Source: Candidatus Leptofilum proximum
Lineage (GTDB): Bacteria; Chloroflexota; Anaerolineae; Promineifilales; Promineifilaceae
Length of the DNA stretch: 64,000 nt
NCBI GenBank assembly: GCA_016710325.1
Contig: JADJXK010000002.1
Span: 2,914,001 to 2,978,000 of the forward strand
Reading direction: 5' to 3'
Numbering within the stretch: the first letter of the stretch is position 1; every line of letters starts with the position of its first letter. The notes below the pieces were generated by a model that had not been told where the DNA came from, searched no databases, and was given only the letters and a program-made list of their open reading frames with translations. The position numbers and the translations under genes are program-made. Positions 41,111-52,535 of the stretch are shown piece after piece.

Positions 41111-43408
41111 CTACTGACCGTTTTCACAAACCAGCTGAAGCTCCACCGCGTGGTTGGGCAAGGGCTGTTCGTTTTCGTCGTGAACCGGCAGCCGTTCGGC
41201 GGTAGATGGGTTGTAGAAGCCCACCAGCAGGGTGAACTGGCTGAGAGCGACACAGCTAAACTCGCCGGGCAGATGGTGGGTATCGGGCACAACGGTGCCA
41301 GCGGGCCACCAGCTGGTGGGGAATTGGCCGTCACGCGGCACGCCGTCACCCTGGGCCACCAGCTGACCCGAGGCATCGAGCAGATGGACAAACACGGTCC
41401 AATCGACCGCAGGTGGGGCCAGCGCTTCCCAGAACAGCGTCACGTCCAACCCCGTGCCGTCCACGGCCAGGCTGTAGCCGTTGAGCTGGATCTGCTGGCC
41501 GAAGTTATAGCGGGCGCGCTGGGTGGGAACGGCCGTCTCCCTCGCCAAAACGGCCGTAGGCCCCAGCCGCACCACGTCCTCAGCCAGGGCCTGCCCCAGC
41601 CAGGTAGCTGGCAGCCGCACCTGGCGGTTTTCGTCAAACAGAATGACGTCAAACCAGTAAAGCGACGGGGCGGGCGTATCGGTGGGCAGTTCCAGGCGGT
41701 GCGGCTGCACCATCACCTCGCCTGGCTGCCAGAATTCGGCGGGGTAGCGCGGCGTGCCCAGCAGCTGCGACGCCTCGGCCACCCGCGCCTGCGGGTCGAG
41801 CGGCGCTACCTGGATAAAAACAAGCGGCGTATTTGCCACAGTTTCGGGCTGGGTAAGCCGCCAGTACAGGGTCAAGTTCACCGCGTCGCCCGCCTGCATC
41901 GTGCCTGGCTCGACGATGTAACCCAGCAGCTCGTACTGCCCGCCAAAGGTGGCATTCACCGACACCAACTCCGCCGGGACGCCGGTTTGGGCTATCGGAG
42001 CAAAGGCGGGCTGCAAAAACCGCAGCGGCGCCGCCAGGGCCAATCCGGCCAGCGGCAAAACAAACACCAACGGTACGGCCGTATCCACCACCCGGCTTCC
42101 CCACCACCCACACCAGCGCTGCCAGCCCAGCACCAACAGGCAGCTCAGCGGGGCAATGACGGGGAAGAGGAGACGGCCGTACGGCGCCGCCGTGCGCCAC
42201 AGCCAGACCAGCATCAACCCACCGTTGAGCAGCACGGCCAGCCACAAAACGTGGGTGAGTCTCAGAGCGCCGATACGAGGCAGGCGAGGGCGGGACAGCA
42301 GCCAGCCCACCAATCCCAGCACCGTCAGCCCGGAAAAAAAGAGGTACCAACCCGGTTCCACAAAAATGGTGGCCCAACCAAACGCCGCCCAATAACTTTT
42401 GAACGCACCCCAGCTCTGTACCAGGGAAAATTGCAGACGCTCAAACACATTATCGACAGGCGGCAGAGCATTGTGGGTTTCCAGGGCCAGCGCATCGCCA
42501 TAAAGCAGGCCATTGCGCAGATACCACCAGCCGCCAACGGCCGTTACCACCACCAACCCAGCCACCAGCACCAGCACCAGCTTTGCCCCCGACCACTGCT
42601 GCCGCCGTGCCCGCGCCCACATCACCAGCAGCGCCGGGGGCAGCAGGATGAAGCCCGTTTGTTTGGTGAGAACGGCCGCTCCCAGCAGCAGCGCCAGCAT
42701 GCCCTCACGCCAACCGATGGCGGATTCTTCACTGGACAGCAGCTGGCCCATCAGCACAAAACTCCAGGTACATAGAGCAATCAGCAGGACATCGTTGGTG
42801 ACGCCGCTGCTGAGGTAGAGGAAGGTGGGATTAAAGAGGACGAGGGCAACGGCCGTTAATCGCCAGCGCCGGTTGGTGGGCCAGAGCTGCCGCGCCAGGG
42901 CATAACTGCCCCAGACGGTGATCAGCCCTAACCCCAGCGAGAGCAGCCGCACGCGCCACATGGCCCGTGCCCAACCGGCCAGGTGGAGCGGATTTTGGCC
43001 GGCCGTGTGCACGTACATATTTTTGTTTTCGGGGCCATCGGCCAGGTTGATGCCTACGCCTCGCGCAAAATTGGGGTTGGGGATAACAGCCTGGGCAAAT
43101 TCGGCCGTATCTCCGTCGCCCACCAGCAGCGAGGACAGGAAGTAATAAAGCGGCGGCGCGTAATAATACGGCACATCCGGGGAAACGGTGGGCGCTGGGC
43201 CGGTGCGGGTCTCGTCTGAAAACGGGGCAAGCGTGTGGTGCTGGGCCATGTAGCTGGCCACAGCAAAGTGCGACGGCTCATCTGGCGTTTCCAGCAGCGG
43301 AGTTTGCTGCCGGTAGGCCCAGCCAAGGCAGGCAAAAATGAGCAAGCCAGCAGCAGGCAAGATGAATCCGGATCGATTTTGCAGCGTACGCAGCAAACGC
43401 TTAAACAT
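41111..43408 (-). CDS. Multi-pass membrane protein, PMT/DUF2142-like glycosyltransferase
   Basis: The 765-residue product has about 11 membrane helices in its first 500 residues and a soluble beta-rich tail. Right after the first helix it carries LLETPDEPSHFAVASYMAQ, the acidic D-E...H motif of GT-C-fold mannosyl- or aminoarabinosyl-transferase relatives. The C-terminal domain contains repeated segments such as LNGYSLAVDGTGLDVTLFW and LLGYIVEPG...VNLTLYW, a pattern common in Chloroflexota homologues. It probably transfers sugar from a polyprenyl donor outside the membrane; donor and acceptor are unknown. The ATG at 43408 has AGGA upstream. Confidence 0.82.
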   Translation of the reverse strand: MFKRLLRTLQNRSGFILPAAGLLIFACLGWAYRQQTPLLETPDEPSHFAVASYMAQHHTLAPFSDETRTGPAPTVSPDVPYYYAPPLYYFLSSLLVGDGDTAEFAQAVIPNPNFARGVGINLADGPENKNMYVHTAGQNPLHLAGWARAMWRVRLLSLGLGLITVWGSYALARQLWPTNRRWRLTAVALVLFNPTFLYLSSGVTNDVLLIALCTWSFVLMGQLLSSEESAIGWREGMLALLLGAAVLTKQTGFILLPPALLVMWARARRQQWSGAKLVLVLVAGLVVVTAVGGWWYLRNGLLYGDALALETHNALPPVDNVFERLQFSLVQSWGAFKSYWAAFGWATIFVEPGWYLFFSGLTVLGLVGWLLSRPRLPRIGALRLTHVLWLAVLLNGGLMLVWLWRTAAPYGRLLFPVIAPLSCLLVLGWQRWCGWWGSRVVDTAVPLVFVLPLAGLALAAPLRFLQPAFAPIAQTGVPAELVSVNATFGGQYELLGYIVEPGTMQAGDAVNLTLYWRLTQPETVANTPLVFIQVAPLDPQARVAEASQLLGTPRYPAEFWQPGEVMVQPHRLELPTDTPAPSLYWFDVILFDENRQVRLPATWLGQALAEDVVRLGPTAVLARETAVPTQRARYNFGQQIQLNGYSLAVDGTGLDVTLFWEALAPPAVDWTVFVHLLDASGQLVAQGDGVPRDGQFPTSWWPAGTVVPDTHHLPGEFSCVALSQFTLLVGFYNPSTAERLPVHDENEQPLPNHAVELQLVCENGQ

Positions 43409-43698
43409 AATCCTCGTTTCAAGCAAAGGAGGCCGAAGGGGTAATGGGGCGGCTGAATGAAATCGGCACAAATGGTGTAAAAGATGCAAAAATCGTCTGC
43501 GATGTGATCTGGCTTATTAGACGCACTGGTTCTTTGCTTTTAGTATAAACATTGTCGGGCGGCTGCCGAACGGCCGTTTGCCAAATTACGGAAGAACACA
43601 CCACAGTTCTCATCCAAAACTCAGCCCACTGGAATTTCGGGCTGGCCAGCATGAGGGCTGTTTGATAAGCTGTTTGTAAATTGGGGAGAGCCAGGTGT
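43409..43698. other. Gap of 290 bp between the PMT-like and BTAD genes
   Basis: The open frames here look like chance readings. One ACGGCCGT motif is at about 43570. No hairpin, promoter or RNA gene stands out by eye. Confidence 0.4.
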
Positions 43699-44478
43699 TT
43701 ACGCCAGCAGGTTGAGCGTAGCGGGAGAGGGTCCCTGGCCAAACGTTTGCTGGAGGATGTGGCAGCAGGCCGCGAATTGCGCTTCGGCCTGGGCGTGTTG
43801 GCCAGTTTGCAGGTAAAGCTGGATCAACTTACGGTGCCAGCCTTCGTGGTGCGGCTCGATGGTGATGAGCTGTTGGGCATAGGGAATGGCCTGGTGGAAC
43901 TGGCCGCTGGCCTCGTGTTGGCTGACCAGGTGCAGCAGTGCATCCAGGGCCATGAGGCGGTGCTGCTCACGCTTCAGGGCGGCCCATTCAACAAACCCTT
44001 TGGCGTCTTGCACCTGGATCGTTTCCAGGAAGTCACCCCGGTAGAGCTTAAGGACAACTTCGGGTTTTTGTGGGACGGTTTGTTGGAAAACGGCCGTGTC
44101 CAACCAAACATCATACGCGGGGTTCAACCGCACGGTCTGGCGGTTGATCAAAATGGTGTCTTCACATACGCGGCGCAGCCGGGAGAGCAGCACGCGTAAA
44201 TTGTTGTTGGCCTGGTTGCGCGACTGGGCGTTAAACAACAACGACGCCAGCACTTCGCGTAAGTGCGGGTAAGGATGGCAAACCAGGTAGGCAAACAGCG
44301 CCTCAACTTTGCTCGACGTTGTTTCCGCCAGCGGTTGACCATTGATGAGAAATGAGGGTGCGCCAAAGAGGTGAATTTCTAAATAGGCAGAGGAGTCCAC
44401 ACTCTCACTTTGCTTGGTGTCTTGCACGTGTTCGATTGGCTGCATTGGTCTCTTGTACTTTAGAGCATTGGCTTCCAT
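43699..44478 (-). CDS. BTAD/SARP-type transcriptional regulator, free-standing
   Basis: The 259-residue protein has a short head, then a winged-helix of the OmpR/SARP kind (EIHLFGAPSFLINGQPL, KVEALFAYLV, QANNNLRVLLSRLRRV, VRLNPAYDVWLD). A bacterial transcriptional activation domain of helical repeats follows (EWAALKREQHRLMALDALLHL to LYLQTGQHAQAEAQFAAC). In Chloroflexota this pair is usually the front end of very large AAA/TPR regulators; here it ends after BTAD, so it resembles a small SARP activator. The linked PMT-like gene downstream is a possible target. Base composition is slightly lower in GC than the flanks. Confidence 0.85.
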   Translation of the reverse strand: MEANALKYKRPMQPIEHVQDTKQSESVDSSAYLEIHLFGAPSFLINGQPLAETTSSKVEALFAYLVCHPYPHLREVLASLLFNAQSRNQANNNLRVLLSRLRRVCEDTILINRQTVRLNPAYDVWLDTAVFQQTVPQKPEVVLKLYRGDFLETIQVQDAKGFVEWAALKREQHRLMALDALLHLVSQHEASGQFHQAIPYAQQLITIEPHHEGWHRKLIQLYLQTGQHAQAEAQFAACCHILQQTFGQGPSPATLNLLA

Positions 44479-44693
44479 GGTGCATGTCAGCTTTGCTGCC
44501 CATAATAACTTGCTTACTGCGTCGAATGGTTGAGCAAACTTTGCGACAGTGGAAGTTTTAGCAGTAGCGCGTGTTACATGCTTTCCACTTTAAGATTAGG
44601 CTCCCAGACAGCTGGTTCTTGCGAAGCTGCACGATGATCCTAAGAGGCCAAGGTTACCATCAGGCTTAAGTCGTCAGAATAGTGCCTAAACAA

Positions 44694-44730
44694 AAAGAAA
44701 CGGCCGTCTCCCACAGACGGCCGTTTCTTT
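44694..44730 (-). terminator. Strong terminator of aceA built from two ACGGCCGT motifs
   Basis: A 16-bp perfect stem, 44694-44709 with 44715-44730, has a 5-nt loop and contains one ACGGCCGT in each arm. A/T-rich ends give U runs in both directions. It lies 31 bp after the isocitrate lyase stop on the minus strand. Confidence 0.9.
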
Positions 44731-44760
44731 TACCAAGGAGTGAACGGAAGAAATAGGCAG

Positions 44761-46053
44761 TTAGGCGTGTGCCGGTTCAAACTGGGCTTCTTCAGTGGAG
44801 CCCTTTAGCGCCGCAGTAGACGCTTCGCCGCCGGAAACCGTCAGCTGAATTTCATCGAAGTAACCAGCACCGACAAAGCTCTGGTGCTTGACCGCCCGGT
44901 AGCCATCGCTGGCTTCCAGGGAAAATTCGCGTTCTTGCAGGCGTGAGTAGCCCGCCATACCTTCTTTTTTGTAGGCCAGCGCCAGCTCAAACATGCTGGT
45001 GTTCAGGGCATGGAATCCGGCCAGGGTGACAAACTGGAACTTGTACCCCATCTTGCCCAGCTCCACCTGGAATTTAGCGATGGTTGCTTCATCCAGGTTG
45101 CGCCGCCAGTTAAACGACGGCGAGCAGTTGTAGGCCAGCAGCTTGCCAGGGAACTTCTCGTGAACCGCGTCGGCAAACGCTTTGGCCTCGCTCAGGTCTG
45201 GGGTGGAGGTCTCGCACCAGATGACGTCGGCGTACGGCGCGTAGGAGAGGGCGCGGGCAATGGCGCTTTCCAGGCCGCCCTTGATGCCGTAGAACCCTTC
45301 CGCAGTCCGTTCACCGGTGAGGAACGGCTGGTCGCGCGGATCGATGTCGCTGGTGAGCAGCTCGGCTGAATCGGCGTCGGTGCGGGCGATGAGCACCGTG
45401 GGCACGCCCATCACGTCGGCGGCCAGGCGGGCAGCGACGAGCTTCTGGATAAACTCACGCGTGGGTACCAGCACCTTACCGCCCATGTGGCCGCATTTTT
45501 TGGCCGAAGAAAGCTGATCCTCAAAATGGACCCCCGCCACACCGGCTTCGATCATCATCTTCATCAGTTCAAAGGCGTTGAGCGATCCGCCAAAACCAGA
45601 TTCCGCATCGGCAACAATCGGGGCAAACCAGTAGACGCCGTTTTGGTTATTCATGTGGTAGATCTGGTCGGCGCGCATGAGCGCGTTGTTGATCCGCCGG
45701 GCCAGCTGCGGGGCGCTGTCGGCGGGGTAAAGGCTCTGGTCGGGGTACGTGTGGGCTGCGCCGTTGGCGTCGGCGGCCACCTGCCAGCCACTTAAGTAAA
45801 TGGCTTTCAGTCCTGCCTGGACTATCTGCACGGCCTGGTTGCCGGTCAGTGCGCCCAGCGCATTGACATAATCCTCCTGGTGCATCAATCGCCAGAGCCG
45901 CTCGGCGCCCATGCGCGCCAGCGTGTGTTCAATCTGGATAGTACCGCGCAGACGATAAACATCCTCGCCGGTGTACGGCCGTTTAATGCCCTGCCACCGT
46001 TTGTCAAACTGCCAACTATTTTCCATCTGCACTGCGTCGTATTCTATAGACAT
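44761..46053 (-). CDS. aceA: Isocitrate lyase
   Basis: The 430-residue enzyme splits isocitrate into glyoxylate and succinate, the first step of the glyoxylate shunt. The catalytic loop KKCGHMGGKVLVPT carries the active-site Cys. Metal-binding FAPIVADAESGFGG and GVHFEDQ segments precede it. The substrate-binding WCETSTPDLSEAKAFADAVH and NCSPSFNWR follow. Length is typical of the bacterial short form. The ATG at 46053 has GGAGGAG upstream and is preferred to the GTG two codons earlier. It follows aceB after 64 bp on the same strand, so the two form an operon ended by the terminator at 44694-44730. Confidence 0.97.
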   Translation of the reverse strand: MSIEYDAVQMENSWQFDKRWQGIKRPYTGEDVYRLRGTIQIEHTLARMGAERLWRLMHQEDYVNALGALTGNQAVQIVQAGLKAIYLSGWQVAADANGAAHTYPDQSLYPADSAPQLARRINNALMRADQIYHMNNQNGVYWFAPIVADAESGFGGSLNAFELMKMMIEAGVAGVHFEDQLSSAKKCGHMGGKVLVPTREFIQKLVAARLAADVMGVPTVLIARTDADSAELLTSDIDPRDQPFLTGERTAEGFYGIKGGLESAIARALSYAPYADVIWCETSTPDLSEAKAFADAVHEKFPGKLLAYNCSPSFNWRRNLDEATIAKFQVELGKMGYKFQFVTLAGFHALNTSMFELALAYKKEGMAGYSRLQEREFSLEASDGYRAVKHQSFVGAGYFDEIQLTVSGGEASTAALKGSTEEAQFEPAHA

Positions 46054-46117
46054 GCTCACTCCTCCGGTTAATTATTTGAATTTATGCGGCTTACTTCAGG
46101 CAGCATCCGCGAAAACA

Positions 46118-47701
46118 CTAATTGAGATATTCGTAGGCGGGCAGGGTTAGAAATTCGGTGAAGGTCTTGCCCGTCACAATTTCCTCGAACAATTTACCTG
46201 CATCGCGGTATTTACCCTGCTCAAACTGCTCTGCCCCCACCTGCCTTTTAATTTGCTGCAAGACAGCGGGCATCATGTCGTGAATGAGTTCTGGGGTGAT
46301 GGAACGGCCGTCCGCCAGCCTGGTGTTGGGATTGTGCAGCCACTGCCACACCTGGGCGCGGGAAATTTCGGCCGTGGCCGCGTCTTCCATCAGGTTGTAG
46401 ATGGGCACGCAGCCATTGCCACCCAGCCAGGCCGCCATATATTGGATGCCCACGTCGATATTCGTGCGCAGCCCGGCCTCGGTGATTTGGCCTTGAGGCA
46501 CCGCCAGCAAATCCGCGGCGGTGATGTGCACATCTTCGCGCAGCCGGTGAATCTGGTTCGGGCCAGTCATCACCTTGTCGAACTCTTCTTTGGCAATGCT
46601 CACCAGCGCCGGATGGGCCACCCAGGTGCCGTCGTGGCCATCCTGGGCTTCGCGCTTTTTGTCGGCGCGTACTTTGGCCAGGGCGGTCTCGTTGGCTTCG
46701 GGATCGTTTTTGATGGGGATTTGTGCCGCCATGCCGCCCATGGCATGAATGCCGCGCCGGTGGCAGGTTTTGATGAGCAGCAGCGAGTACGAATGCATCA
46801 TGCGCGTGGTCATCGTCACTTCGGCGCGGTCGGGCATCACAAAATGGGGATGATGGCGGAATTTGCGAATGGCGCTGAAGATGTAGTCCCAACGGCCGCA
46901 GTTTAACCCGGCTGAATGATCGCGCAGCTCGTACAAAATTTCGTCCATTTCAAACGCGGCCAGGATGTTCTCGATGAGCACCGTGGCGCGAATGGTCCTT
47001 TGCGGAATGCCCAGCGTTTCTTGCGCCAGGACAAATACATCGTTCCACAGGCGTGCTTCCTGGTGGCTTTCTAACTTGGGCAGGTAAAAGTAGGGGCCGC
47101 TGCCCTTGTCGATCAGTTTATGGGCGTTGTGGAAGAAAAAGAGGCCAAAGTCAAACAAAGAGGCGGAAACGGCACGGCCGTTTAGCAGCATGTGTTTTTC
47201 GTCCAGGTGCCAGCCGCGGGGGCGTACCAGCAGGGTGGCAGTGGTGTCGTTTAATTCGTAAAACTTGCCGTCGGGATTGGTGAAGGTGATGGTGCCATCG
47301 ATGGCGTCACAGAGGTTGATCTGGCCCTGAACCGTGTCAAACCAGGTGGGCGAATGTGAATCTTCGAAGTCGGCCATGTACATGTTGGCCCCGGAGTTGA
47401 GCGCATTGATGACCATTTTGCGGTCCACCGGCCCGGTAATCTCCACCCGGCGATCCATGAGATCGGTAGGGATGGGGGCAACTTTCCACTCACGGCGGCG
47501 GATTTCGGCCGTTTCCGGCAGAAAGTCGGGCATCTCTCCCGCATCCAGCCGCTGCTGGCGCACCATCCGTTCCCGCAAAAGCGCCTCTCGTCGTTCCTCG
47601 AAGGCTTCTGCCAGAGTAGCGACAAACGCTAATGCTTCAGGGGTCAAAATACGCTCAAACTCGGGATGCATTTTGCCAGTAAGCTGTAAATCGTGGGACA
47701 T
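46118..47701 (-). CDS. aceB: Malate synthase A
   Basis: The 527-residue enzyme condenses glyoxylate with acetyl-CoA to malate, the second shunt step. It shows family segments MYMADFEDSHSPTW with catalytic acids, RPRGWHLDEKH, RATVLIENILAAFEMDEIL and GRWDYIFSAIRKF. GIHAMGGMAAQIPIK and DGTWVAHPAL follow. Length and motifs fit isoform A. The start at 47701 has AAGGAA upstream. It heads the aceB-aceA operon and is divergent from a RamB-like regulator gene, with two identical palindromes in the shared upstream region. Confidence 0.97.
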   Translation of the reverse strand: MSHDLQLTGKMHPEFERILTPEALAFVATLAEAFEERREALLRERMVRQQRLDAGEMPDFLPETAEIRRREWKVAPIPTDLMDRRVEITGPVDRKMVINALNSGANMYMADFEDSHSPTWFDTVQGQINLCDAIDGTITFTNPDGKFYELNDTTATLLVRPRGWHLDEKHMLLNGRAVSASLFDFGLFFFHNAHKLIDKGSGPYFYLPKLESHQEARLWNDVFVLAQETLGIPQRTIRATVLIENILAAFEMDEILYELRDHSAGLNCGRWDYIFSAIRKFRHHPHFVMPDRAEVTMTTRMMHSYSLLLIKTCHRRGIHAMGGMAAQIPIKNDPEANETALAKVRADKKREAQDGHDGTWVAHPALVSIAKEEFDKVMTGPNQIHRLREDVHITAADLLAVPQGQITEAGLRTNIDVGIQYMAAWLGGNGCVPIYNLMEDAATAEISRAQVWQWLHNPNTRLADGRSITPELIHDMMPAVLQQIKRQVGAEQFEQGKYRDAGKLFEEIVTGKTFTEFLTLPAYEYLN

Positions 47702-47771
47702 AAGTGGGTTCCTTCTCTTCAATCTACAAGTTTGGCTATGGCAGGCCATTTGCTGTAAAAACAACACAGGC

Positions 47772-47785
47772 AGCGAAAATTCGCT
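47772..47785. promoter_or_regulatory. Candidate operator copy 1, AGCGAA-AA-TTCGCT
   Basis: This 14-bp sequence has 6-bp inverted arms and is identical to the copy at 47854-47867, 82 bp away. It lies 71-84 bp upstream of the aceB start in the divergent region shared with the RamB-like gene. Confidence 0.7.
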
Positions 47786-47853
47786 GATTGTGAAGAAAAG
47801 TATAAACGAAAGACGCGGTGTGTCAAGGGTGAAATGGCGATTTTTAGTTTAAT

Positions 47854-47867
47854 AGCGAAAATTCGCT
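47854..47867. promoter_or_regulatory. Candidate operator copy 2, AGCGAA-AA-TTCGCT
   Basis: It is identical to copy 1, with the inverted arms extended by one base (T...A). The 82-bp distance is near eight helical turns, so two bound dimers could face the same side of the DNA. It is about 100 bp upstream of the RamB-like start. Confidence 0.7.
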
Positions 47868-47969
47868 AAAAGATGTATGATTGGGCCCTGAAGGTTTCAA
47901 CCCAACTAATCTGTCACCAAAAGAGGCAAACCCCTAGGGTCTCGCCACAATAAGGCGAGTAAAGGATCT

Positions 47970-49478
47970 ATGACCAACAATCTCATCAACATCATTTTCG
48001 GCATGAAGGTACGCCAGGCCCGGCAGGAAGCGGGCCTGACGCTGTCTGAATTTGCCGCTCAATGCGAGCTTTCCCCTTCCTACGTCACCGAAATTGAGAA
48101 GGGGCGCAAATATCCGCGTGTGGACAAAATCATGCGCATGGTAGAAGTGCTGGATATGCCCTATGACGATCTGGTGTCCATCAAGCTGTCCCACTCCATG
48201 ACCCATCTCAGCACCACGCTGAAGTCGGTGACGTTTCAGCGTTTCCCTTTTGAAGAGTTTGGCCTGGAGCTGAGCGATCTGGTGACGATGCTAACGCGAG
48301 AACCGGAAAAAGCCAGCGCCTTGCTGCACGCGATGTTGGAAATCGGCCGTCGCTATGACCTGCACGAGGAAGACTTTTTGCGCGCCGCGCTGCGCTCTTA
48401 CCAGGAAATCCACGAAAACTATTTTCAAGAATTGGAAGACGCGGCCCAGGCGTTTATCGACAAACATGGCATGGCTTTTGGCCTGACCAACGATCCGCCC
48501 GCCAGCCGCAGCTCGCTGCAAAATATCTTGCAAGAAAAATATGGCTACCAGATTGACCTGGAAACGATCGCCAGCCGACCTTCTCTCATCAAATACCGGT
48601 CGGTCTTTTTTGAGGGCAAAAAGCCGCGCCTGCTGATCAACAACTCCCTGAACCCGCAGCAGATCAACTTTATTCTGGCCCGCGAGGTGGGGTACCAGTA
48701 TCTCAAGCTCAAAGAGCGCTCGTTTGCCTCCACTCCGGACCAGATCAACTCGTTCCAGCAAATTTTGAATGACTTCAAGGCCGCTTATTTTGGCGGTGTG
48801 TTGCTCATGCCGCGGGCCCACATCATTGCCGATTTGCAGCATTTGTTTGAGCAAACGACGTGGTCGGCTCACCTGCTGCTGGCCATGCTGGAGAAGTACC
48901 ACGTTACGCCAGAGATGTTGTTTTACCGGTTTAGCGAACTGATTCCCCAGTTTTTTGGCGTGAAGCTGCACTTTTTGCGTTTTCACCACCGGCACAACAG
49001 CGACAGCTACCAGCTGATCAAGCAGCTCAACATGAACCAGCTGATTGTGCCCAGCGGCATTGGCCTGCTGGAACATTACTGCCGCCGCTGGCTGTCGGTG
49101 CGGCTGCTGCGCGACATGGACAGCGCCGAAAAAGTGCCAACCACGTCTGACCTGCCGCACGTGGGCATACAGATGTCTGAATTTGTAGAAACGCAGGACA
49201 AGTTTTTGTGCCTGGGCTTTTCGCGAGAGCTAAGTCTTTCGCCAGGGGTAACCAGCAGCGTGATTGTGGGCTTCCGGGTAGACCCGGAGCTAAAGAACAC
49301 GATTCGCTTTGCTCCCGATCCGTCAATTCCACAAGTTATCATCAACGAGACGTGTGAGCGCTGTCCGCTAACGGCCGAACAATGCCGGGAACGCGCGGTA
49401 GAACCCACCATTTTGTGGGAGCAGCAAAAACAGCGGGACCGCAAGCTGGCCCTGATGGAAATTCAAAATCAGGCGTAG
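47970..49478 (+). CDS. RamB-like XRE/ScfR regulator of acetate or glyoxylate metabolism
   Basis: The 502-residue product has an XRE helix-turn-helix (residues about 12-68, GLTLSEFAAQCELSPSYVTEI). A middle domain related to IrrE/ImmA proteases follows, where the zinc motif HExxH is replaced by AREVGYQYL (237-245), so it should not be a protease. The C-terminal ScfR-type domain has a terminal Cys cluster (CERCPLTAEQC). This is the build of RamB, which controls aceA and aceB in Corynebacterium and Mycobacterium. Its divergent position next to aceB-aceA supports the same role here. The Cys cluster could bind a metal. Confidence 0.87.
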   Translation: MTNNLINIIFGMKVRQARQEAGLTLSEFAAQCELSPSYVTEIEKGRKYPRVDKIMRMVEVLDMPYDDLVSIKLSHSMTHLSTTLKSVTFQRFPFEEFGLELSDLVTMLTREPEKASALLHAMLEIGRRYDLHEEDFLRAALRSYQEIHENYFQELEDAAQAFIDKHGMAFGLTNDPPASRSSLQNILQEKYGYQIDLETIASRPSLIKYRSVFFEGKKPRLLINNSLNPQQINFILAREVGYQYLKLKERSFASTPDQINSFQQILNDFKAAYFGGVLLMPRAHIIADLQHLFEQTTWSAHLLLAMLEKYHVTPEMLFYRFSELIPQFFGVKLHFLRFHHRHNSDSYQLIKQLNMNQLIVPSGIGLLEHYCRRWLSVRLLRDMDSAEKVPTTSDLPHVGIQMSEFVETQDKFLCLGFSRELSLSPGVTSSVIVGFRVDPELKNTIRFAPDPSIPQVIINETCERCPLTAEQCRERAVEPTILWEQQKQRDRKLALMEIQNQA

Positions 49479-49490
49479 CGGGGTAACAAG

Positions 49491-52295
<2,805 letters not shown>

Positions 52296-52535
52296 CAAAT
52301 TTTCCTGTCGGCATCCAGCGGTTCTGGTGGGAGAGAAGCCAGCTCCACCCTAAACGCAGCCTCACCATCCTTTTTTTGGTACGCAGCTGTTAGCGTTCTG
52401 CCTCATATTTTCCAAACCCACACCAGTACTGACAATCTGACATTAGTCCCTGAAGTTCAGAAGAGCCTTCCTGAGTGGGCACACCGCCTGGCTAAACTCA
52501 CGCCGAAATCGCCACAAATATTAAGGACGCAACCG

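Noticed and set aside
41105..42775. 556-codon plus-strand frame opposite the PMT-like gene
   Set aside because: Antisense shadow; composition dominated by His, Gln and Arg, with no conserved motif.
39658..43408. PadR, HAAS and PMT-like genes as one operon
   Set aside because: About 250 bp and the palindromic leader separate padR from the PMT-like gene end, and no shared function is evident.
43419..43742. 107-codon minus-strand frame between the BTAD and PMT-like genes
   Set aside because: Overlaps the BTAD gene end, no ribosome site, no recognisable sequence.
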